DNA from: Sutterella sp.
Lineage (GTDB): Bacteria > Pseudomonadota > Gammaproteobacteria > Burkholderiales > Burkholderiaceae_F
DNA length: 11,014 nt
Assembly: GCA_019410445.1 (NCBI GenBank)
Contig: DXSO01000047.1
Coordinates: 1 to 11,014 of the forward strand
Direction of reading: 5' to 3'
The notes below the pieces were generated by a model. It made no database searches, was not told where the DNA came from, and worked only from the letters and a program-made list of their open reading frames with translations. Both the position numbers and the translations under genes were made by a program. This document shows positions 7,332 to 11,014 of the stretch, one piece after another. Each line of letters opens with the position of its first letter. Within the stretch, counting starts at the first letter, position 1.

Positions 7332-8450
7332 TTAAAAGTAGTGAGTCAAACCGACGGAGGCGGCAGTACGATTCGTCGTGTTGGCATCATCGTTGAGCAT
7401 ACCTTCGCCATCAGCCCAGGACACGGCAACATAGCCCATGGTTCTGTTGCTGAAGTAGTAGTGGCAGCCAAGACCGACGGCGTAACGCTTGAAGTCGGTC
7501 TGCTGAGCGCCTGCGTTACCTTCGAAATCACCGTCTTGATATTGGATCTGTGCAAGCCAGTTGGCTGCGCCGACGGTGTAGCGAATACCCAGGAAGCCGG
7601 AGATCGCGTCATAGCCCTTGGAGCTTGTCTCAAGCGCTGCATGATCAAACTCATTCCAATTAGCATCGCTGATGCGACGATAATTCTTGATGTAGTTCAA
7701 GCCGGCATACAAAGTGGTATTGGCGCCGACCGGTGTCCAGGTGGCCGCAAGTTTGAAGCTGTAGGCGTCGTCCCAGTTTTTGGTCGTGTCATTGTCGCCG
7801 TAAAACTCAGCCTCTATAGCTCCAATGACCTTCGTGTTGCTGCCGTCCCAGCGCAGAGCGGCATTAAGCCACTTGCTGTTGTCGCTCCAACGGCCTTCTT
7901 CGACATCCTCGTCATTGGTGAGCGAATACTGCACGCCCAGCCTGGCGCCGGCATAGGTAGGTGAAACATAGTAGATCGTGTTGCTGTGCACGTTCCACAC
8001 ATTAACCTGAGATGCCTGGATACCAGCATCAAGATAGGCCGTTTCAAACGGCTCAAAGTCCCAGTACCAGGAAAGCGAGCTCATGCCGGACGAAAAGCCG
8101 CCCACGCGGCCGAAACCGAGCGTACCCCAATCACCGGAAAGCGAAATTTGAGATTCGCGATTGAAGATGCTGCTTTCTAAGCCCTGTGCGCCTGTGTCGC
8201 TATTGAATCCTGCTTCCAGGATGAAGCCAAGCTGCAGATTTTCACCGAGATCTTCCGTACCTTTAAAGCCGAAGCGAGGGCCGGCGTAGTTACCGGAAGT
8301 CATTGCAAACGAGTCGTCACCACCTTTCGTGTGCTGGTATGTGAATCCGGTGTCCACAACACCATAGAGTGTCACTTCTGCTGCGGTTGCGGCACCGGCA
8401 AGCGCGATTAATACTGCGGCTGCAGTGAGAGTTTTTTTAATCATGATCAT
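7332..8450 (-). CDS. Outer-membrane general porin (Burkholderiales type)
   Basis: Trimeric beta-barrel porin of 372 residues, in the usual range for Gram-negative 16-strand porins of betaproteobacteria. It has a Sec signal peptide (KK followed by TLTAAAVLIALAGAATA), cleaving before AEVTLYG, the conserved first strand of this family. Recognisable barrel motifs include GFKGTEDLGENLQLGFILE, NRESQISLSGDWGTLGFGR and a terminal strand SVGLTHYF ending in Phe, the signal for BAM assembly. The start is either ATG 8450 (MIMIKK) or ATG 8444 (MIKK); the GGA at 8455-8457 is about 4 and 10 nt away respectively, so this is unresolved. It is the last gene of the operon, 80 bp after the lyase, with a stable hairpin in between. 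It presumably gives the operon's substrate access to the periplasm. Confidence 0.95.
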   Translation of the reverse strand: MIMIKKTLTAAAVLIALAGAATAAEVTLYGVVDTGFTYQHTKGGDDSFAMTSGNYAGPRFGFKGTEDLGENLQLGFILEAGFNSDTGAQGLESSIFNRESQISLSGDWGTLGFGRVGGFSSGMSSLSWYWDFEPFETAYLDAGIQASQVNVWNVHSNTIYYVSPTYAGARLGVQYSLTNDEDVEEGRWSDNSKWLNAALRWDGSNTKVIGAIEAEFYGDNDTTKNWDDAYSFKLAATWTPVGANTTLYAGLNYIKNYRRISDANWNEFDHAALETSSKGYDAISGFLGIRYTVGAANWLAQIQYQDGDFEGNAGAQQTDFKRYAVGLGCHYYFSNRTMGYVAVSWADGEGMLNDDANTTNRTAASVGLTHYF

Positions 8451-8473
8451 TAATTCCGTTCAGATGAACATTG

Positions 8474-8508
8474 TTTGCGGGATCAAGTCAATAGCAGAAC
8501 CCCGCAAA
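8474..8508 (-). repeat. Intercistronic hairpin between lyase and porin genes
   Basis: TTTGCGGG (8474-8481) and CCCGCAAA (8501-8508) form a perfect 8-bp stem with a 19-nt loop. On the minus strand it is not followed by a T-tract, so it is not an intrinsic terminator. Such stems between cistrons often mark RNA processing or protect an upstream mRNA segment, allowing the porin to be expressed at a different level from the lyase. That role is inferred. Confidence 0.5.
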
Positions 8509-8530
8509 TCTAGTTCGGAAGGCAGGTCAA

Positions 8531-10204
8531 TTACTGGAGTTTGTCCGGATCAAGTGTGCGCAGAAACTTAATGCCATTGTTAATGTCGGGAGTGTAGGTA
8601 CGATCCTTCGTTACGAACGGAACGACCTTGCGATAAGCGTCGAGGAGCTTCATTGTGCCTTCGCCCATTTTCTTGCCGTCTTGCATGCGCATGTTCATGG
8701 CTTGTGTTGTATGTAGGACTTCGTAGCTGTAAAGCTCATAAGCGATGTCAGCCATTTTGTTCAGGCGATCGGCGGCTAGGTTGACGTTGCTGAATGTTTC
8801 TTCAATACCGATGGAGGTTGGTACACCATAGCCCATAACACTGTTGGTGAGGCTCATTGCTTCTGCGTAGAGGCCGGACATGGACTGGGCGATATTGGCA
8901 AAGCCATCCCCACCCTTGTTTTCTTTTGCAACAAGGTATGTGGGCAGATTTGTGCGGTGTTTGTCGTCAAGCTGCGTCGTGCGCCAAGCGGAGGTGTGAA
9001 TTACCTGAGCCAGAGCACGGCCGACACTTTCAAGTTGAACAGCCAACTGAGTATTGTCAAAGTTGGAGCAGGAGTTCACGAAAACGTTCTTGTCGCCAAC
9101 TTGCATGGCTTTGATTGCATCTGTGTTGCTGTACCACAGATCATTGCGGCCGCCTACGTTCACGATTGGGTTGTCGGAGGTGTGGTTGATCGCTTGGGAA
9201 ACCAGATCCTTAGCCTGACGAAGTTCTTCCATGGCGGTAGCCAGGATATAACCGGAGGAACGGAAGGAAAGCGGATCTTGCAGATAGCGTTTCGGATCAG
9301 CGTCCCACAGATATGAACCCTTCAACGCATACAGAATTTTTTCGCTGGCTTCATGTCCCTGCGGCCACCCTTTTGTTTCGACAGTGTGCCAAACAAAAGG
9401 ACTTACGTTACCGTTCAAGGCTTCCAGAGAAGATGCAATGATGGTGGGGGTGAGGTTCAGTACGTGTTCAACCTTTTTCAGCGCGGCTACAGCTTGAGCT
9501 TCGGCAGCATTTGAATTCGACAGAATCGAGATGCCGTCCATGCCGAACGGACGATAACGCTTCAGTCCGAGTTCCTTACGTACTTTGGAAGCGGCAACAC
9601 GCTTGCCTTTGTAGGAAACATCCCATTCCCCCATCAAGGCCAAACCGATGTGTGTAACCATACTCAGGTCGTTGGCTCCTTCGCTGCCGCGTGAAGGAAT
9701 CAGCGGGCAAACATCATTGTTGATGTATTCCATGTAAGCATTAGCAGCTGCTTCGCTCATACCCGTATAGCCTGCAGCCATCTGGTTGACGCGAATGATC
9801 ATAGCCATCTTCGAGAGACGATCCGGCATGAACGGTTCCACGCCGGCGGCTTGAATGCGCATTTGACGTTCATTGAATTCAATTGAAGCCGAGCGATTAG
9901 GTTCATCCTCAACACGCGCTCCGGCTACTCGTTGATCCTTAAGATCGCCGTAGTTGACGGTCAGACCATAAATATCTCTTCCGTCGGTTGCAGCGTCGAT
10001 CGGAGCTCGATAGCTGGCCTTCAGGCGTTTCCACCCATCGGCACTGATTTTTACCTTTTCACCCGGAGCGGCAATGGCCCAGAGTTCATCGATGGTAAGC
10101 GTTTTGCCGTCAAGAGTATGTGTTGCAGCAATCGCATTTACTGCAAAAAGTGACAGGCTGGCAATTGCAGCGGCCGTCAAGCGCAGCTTGATAGATTGAG
10201 ACAT
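8531..10204 (-). CDS. Exported aromatic-amino-acid-lyase superfamily enzyme lacking MIO (ergothionase-like)
   Basis: A 557-residue member of the HAL/PAL fold with a Sec signal peptide (about 1-26, AVNAIA before ATHT), hence periplasmic. Superfamily landmarks: the Tyr loop YGLTVNYG (Y79, matching HAL Tyr53); QDPLSFR (309-315), with R315 matching HAL Arg283; DNPIV (344-348); NF (381-382); and E468 in IEETFSN, matching HAL Glu414. The MIO-forming Ala-Ser-Gly is absent: residues 173-181 read GSEGANDLS, one residue shorter than HAL GSVGASGDLA. The second catalytic Tyr (HAL Tyr280) is Leu312. A normal ammonia-lyase mechanism is therefore unlikely. The known MIO-less relative is ergothionase (ergothioneine to trimethylamine plus thiourocanate), which fits an operon with an enoate-type reductase. 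Fold and export are firm, ergothioneine as substrate is inference. The start at 10204 is set by GGAG at 10214-10217. Confidence 0.85.
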   Translation of the reverse strand: MSQSIKLRLTAAAIASLSLFAVNAIAATHTLDGKTLTIDELWAIAAPGEKVKISADGWKRLKASYRAPIDAATDGRDIYGLTVNYGDLKDQRVAGARVEDEPNRSASIEFNERQMRIQAAGVEPFMPDRLSKMAMIIRVNQMAAGYTGMSEAAANAYMEYINNDVCPLIPSRGSEGANDLSMVTHIGLALMGEWDVSYKGKRVAASKVRKELGLKRYRPFGMDGISILSNSNAAEAQAVAALKKVEHVLNLTPTIIASSLEALNGNVSPFVWHTVETKGWPQGHEASEKILYALKGSYLWDADPKRYLQDPLSFRSSGYILATAMEELRQAKDLVSQAINHTSDNPIVNVGGRNDLWYSNTDAIKAMQVGDKNVFVNSCSNFDNTQLAVQLESVGRALAQVIHTSAWRTTQLDDKHRTNLPTYLVAKENKGGDGFANIAQSMSGLYAEAMSLTNSVMGYGVPTSIGIEETFSNVNLAADRLNKMADIAYELYSYEVLHTTQAMNMRMQDGKKMGEGTMKLLDAYRKVVPFVTKDRTYTPDINNGIKFLRTLDPDKLQ

Positions 10205-10213
10205 AGTACTTTT

Positions 10214-10217
10214 CTCC
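10214..10217 (-). promoter_or_regulatory. Shine-Dalgarno that fixes the lyase start
   Basis: On the minus strand AAAAGGAGAAAAGTACT precedes ATG 10204, placing GGAG 9 nt upstream. It selects this start over an in-frame ATG at 10396, which would add 64 basic, low-complexity residues encoded inside the cytochrome gene and bury the signal peptide. Confidence 0.85.
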
Positions 10218-10226
10218 TTTTGGTGG

Positions 10227-10589
10227 TTATTGGAACTTGGTCCACTTAACGTTATGGCATGCACTGCAGAGATCTTTGCTTGCTTTGTGTTCAGCGTGAC
10301 AGGCCGTACACTCAAGAGTGTCGGCGTAGTGGGCTGATTGATGTGGCTTTTTGTCGAAGGGATTGTCCGGGGTCTTAATTTTTTCCATCGGACCATGACA
10401 GGTGCGGCAGGCTTTGTCGTCTGGACGAGTCTTGGGCACGTTTGTTTGATGGCATACGGCGCATTGGACGGTGCCTCCGAAAGCTTTAACGTGATAATCC
10501 TTCATGGGGACTCCGGCAATATCAGCAGCTGTCGCGGACGCAAACGTCAGGCAGGCACCAAGAGCGGCAAAACATAACTTCAACTTCAT
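10227..10589 (-). CDS. Periplasmic small tetraheme cytochrome c
   Basis: Electron-transfer protein of 120 residues with a Sec signal (MKLKLCFAALGACLTFASATA, cleavage near residue 21). Its four CXXCH heme sites are CAVCH 43-47, CRTCH 61-65, CTACH 94-98 and CSACH 108-112. Apart from the four motif histidines there are exactly four others (H33, H83, H87, H101), the right number for bis-His ligation of all four hemes. Mature size (about 99 residues) and heme spacing resemble the Shewanella small tetraheme cytochrome (STC/CctA) and the heme domain of flavocytochrome c fumarate reductases. It lies 14 bp after the flavoprotein gene and 22 bp before the lyase gene, with AGGA at 10599-10602 as its ribosome site. 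It probably feeds electrons from a membrane quinol dehydrogenase to the adjacent flavoprotein, which in many relatives carries this domain fused. Confidence 0.95.
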   Translation of the reverse strand: MKLKLCFAALGACLTFASATAADIAGVPMKDYHVKAFGGTVQCAVCHQTNVPKTRPDDKACRTCHGPMEKIKTPDNPFDKKPHQSAHYADTLECTACHAEHKASKDLCSACHNVKWTKFQ

Positions 10590-10603
10590 GACTTTAATTC
10601 CTA

Positions 10604-11014
10604 TTAAAGTTTGCGAGAAGCCACTTCATGGCCTGCAATTTGACCGAACACCATGCCGTCAACCGAAGAACAACCACCAAGACGATCCATGCCGTGCACG
10701 CCACCGGCGATTTCTCCTGCGGCGTAAAGACCTGTTATGGGCTTGAGACTGCGGCAATCAATAACTTGCGCTTTCGGGGTTATCGCTACGCCGCCCATAC
10801 AGTAATGCAGCTTCGGTGACAGTCGCATGGAGTAGAAAGGGGGTTTCAGTTCAGTCTTGCGATCAAGAGGCTTTTTGAAGGGATCGGGCTTCTTGCCGGC
10901 AACGATTTCATTCCAATCGGAAATGGCAGCTTTCAGTGCACCTACATCAACGTTGTGAAGCTTTGCAAGGGCTTCCACCGTATCGGATTTTTTGACCGTG
11001 CCATCTCGGTAGGC
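10604..11014 (-). CDS. Flavocytochrome c / fumarate reductase-like flavoprotein, C-terminal 136 residues
   Basis: C-terminus of an FAD_binding_2 family reductase; the frame stays open to the window edge, so the bulk of the gene lies to the right. The GTG at 10978 is internal, not a start. Visible motifs are PFYSMRLSPKLHYCMGGV, where the substrate-binding His of the HxxMGG block is kept; GLYAAGEIAGGVHG; and DRLGGCSSVDGMVFG, where Arg corresponds to the carboxylate-binding Arg of fumarate reductases. These match the fumarate/urocanate/methacrylate reductase group, which reduces alpha,beta-unsaturated acids. The usual GANRLGGNAITD reads GMDRLGGCSSVD here, so it is not a standard fumarate reductase copy. 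The substrate-deciding residues (for example the UrdA imidazole contacts) are beyond the edge. Position beside a lyase that would generate an enoate suggests it reduces that product. Confidence 0.88.
   Translation of the reverse strand, partial: AYRDGTVKKSDTVEALAKLHNVDVGALKAAISDWNEIVAGKKPDPFKKPLDRKTELKPPFYSMRLSPKLHYCMGGVAITPKAQVIDCRSLKPITGLYAAGEIAGGVHGMDRLGGCSSVDGMVFGQIAGHEVASRKL

Larger units (their letters stand above)
7250..11014 (-). other. Predicted operon: flavoprotein reductase, tetraheme cytochrome, exported lyase, porin
   Basis: Four consecutive minus-strand genes have spacings of 14, 22 and 80 bp and share one terminator at the end. The first three encode or resemble periplasmic redox/lyase components and the fourth an outer-membrane pore. 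The grouping suggests one physiological unit: uptake of a substrate into the periplasm, elimination to an unsaturated acid, and its reduction as an electron acceptor. The promoter and first gene's start are beyond the right edge. The operon call rests on spacing and orientation; the pathway is inference. Confidence 0.75.

Noticed and set aside
7341..7964. 207-codon open frame antisense to the porin
   Set aside because: No recognisable motif; the porin frame has signal peptide, barrel strands and terminal Phe.
8531..10204. Naming the lyase hutH (histidine ammonia-lyase)
   Set aside because: The Ala-Ser-Gly MIO triad and the Tyr280 equivalent are missing, the protein is exported, and no hut genes accompany it.
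10205..10396. 64-codon in-frame N-terminal extension of the lyase
   Set aside because: It overlaps the cytochrome gene, lacks a ribosome site, is basic and low complexity, and would bury a clear signal peptide.
10976..10978. GTG at 10978 as the start of a small 124-residue protein
   Set aside because: The same frame continues open to the window edge, and the motifs are those of a C-terminal part of a large flavoprotein.

Overview
The window reads as chromosomal DNA of a Gram-negative, anaerobic or microaerophilic betaproteobacterium. The best guess is the gut Sutterellaceae (Sutterella, Parasutterella and relatives). The grounds are a Burkholderiales-type general porin ending in Phe, a DcuC-type anaerobic C4-dicarboxylate carrier, exported multiheme cytochrome and flavoprotein respiratory components, Sec and Tat export signals, and medium GC. 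The taxon is inferred from gene style, not from a marker gene.

Layout, left to right. (1) Positions 1-2704, plus strand: a two-component system, with the 3' part of a membrane histidine kinase (Cache remnant, TM, HAMP, coiled coil, GAF-like, PAS-like, HisKA/HATPase) and an OmpR-family response regulator. (2) 2726-3943, minus strand: an MFS exporter or importer, convergent with the regulator. (3) 3944-4240: a divergent intergenic region with several inverted repeats. (4) 4241-5635, plus strand: a dcuC homologue closed by a strong intrinsic terminator. (5) 5935-7080, plus strand: a HisC-like PLP aminotransferase carrying a twin-arginine signal. (6) 7250-11014, minus strand: a tight operon read right to left. 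It encodes a flavocytochrome-c/fumarate-reductase-like flavoprotein (C-terminus only, cut by the window edge), a small tetraheme cytochrome c, an exported member of the histidine/phenylalanine ammonia-lyase superfamily, and a porin, and ends in an intrinsic terminator.

The operon in (6) is the main point of interest. The lyase has a Sec signal peptide and lacks the Ala-Ser-Gly triad that forms the MIO cofactor of true ammonia-lyases: the region reads GSEGANDLS instead of GSVGASGDLAP. It also has Leu in place of the second catalytic Tyr (QDPLSFR versus QDxYSLR). MIO-less members of this superfamily are known, the named example being ergothionase, which eliminates trimethylamine from ergothioneine to give thiourocanate. 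Beside an enoate-reductase-type flavoprotein and a tetraheme electron carrier, the simplest reading is a periplasmic lyase-fed respiration: the porin admits a betaine or amino acid, the lyase makes an alpha,beta-unsaturated acid in the periplasm, and the flavoprotein reduces it with electrons passed through the tetraheme cytochrome. Ergothioneine to thiourocanate to the dihydro acid is the leading substrate hypothesis; histidine/urocanate or another betaine remain possible. The Tat-exported aminotransferase next door would be a second periplasmic amino-acid enzyme, but its link to the operon is only by proximity.
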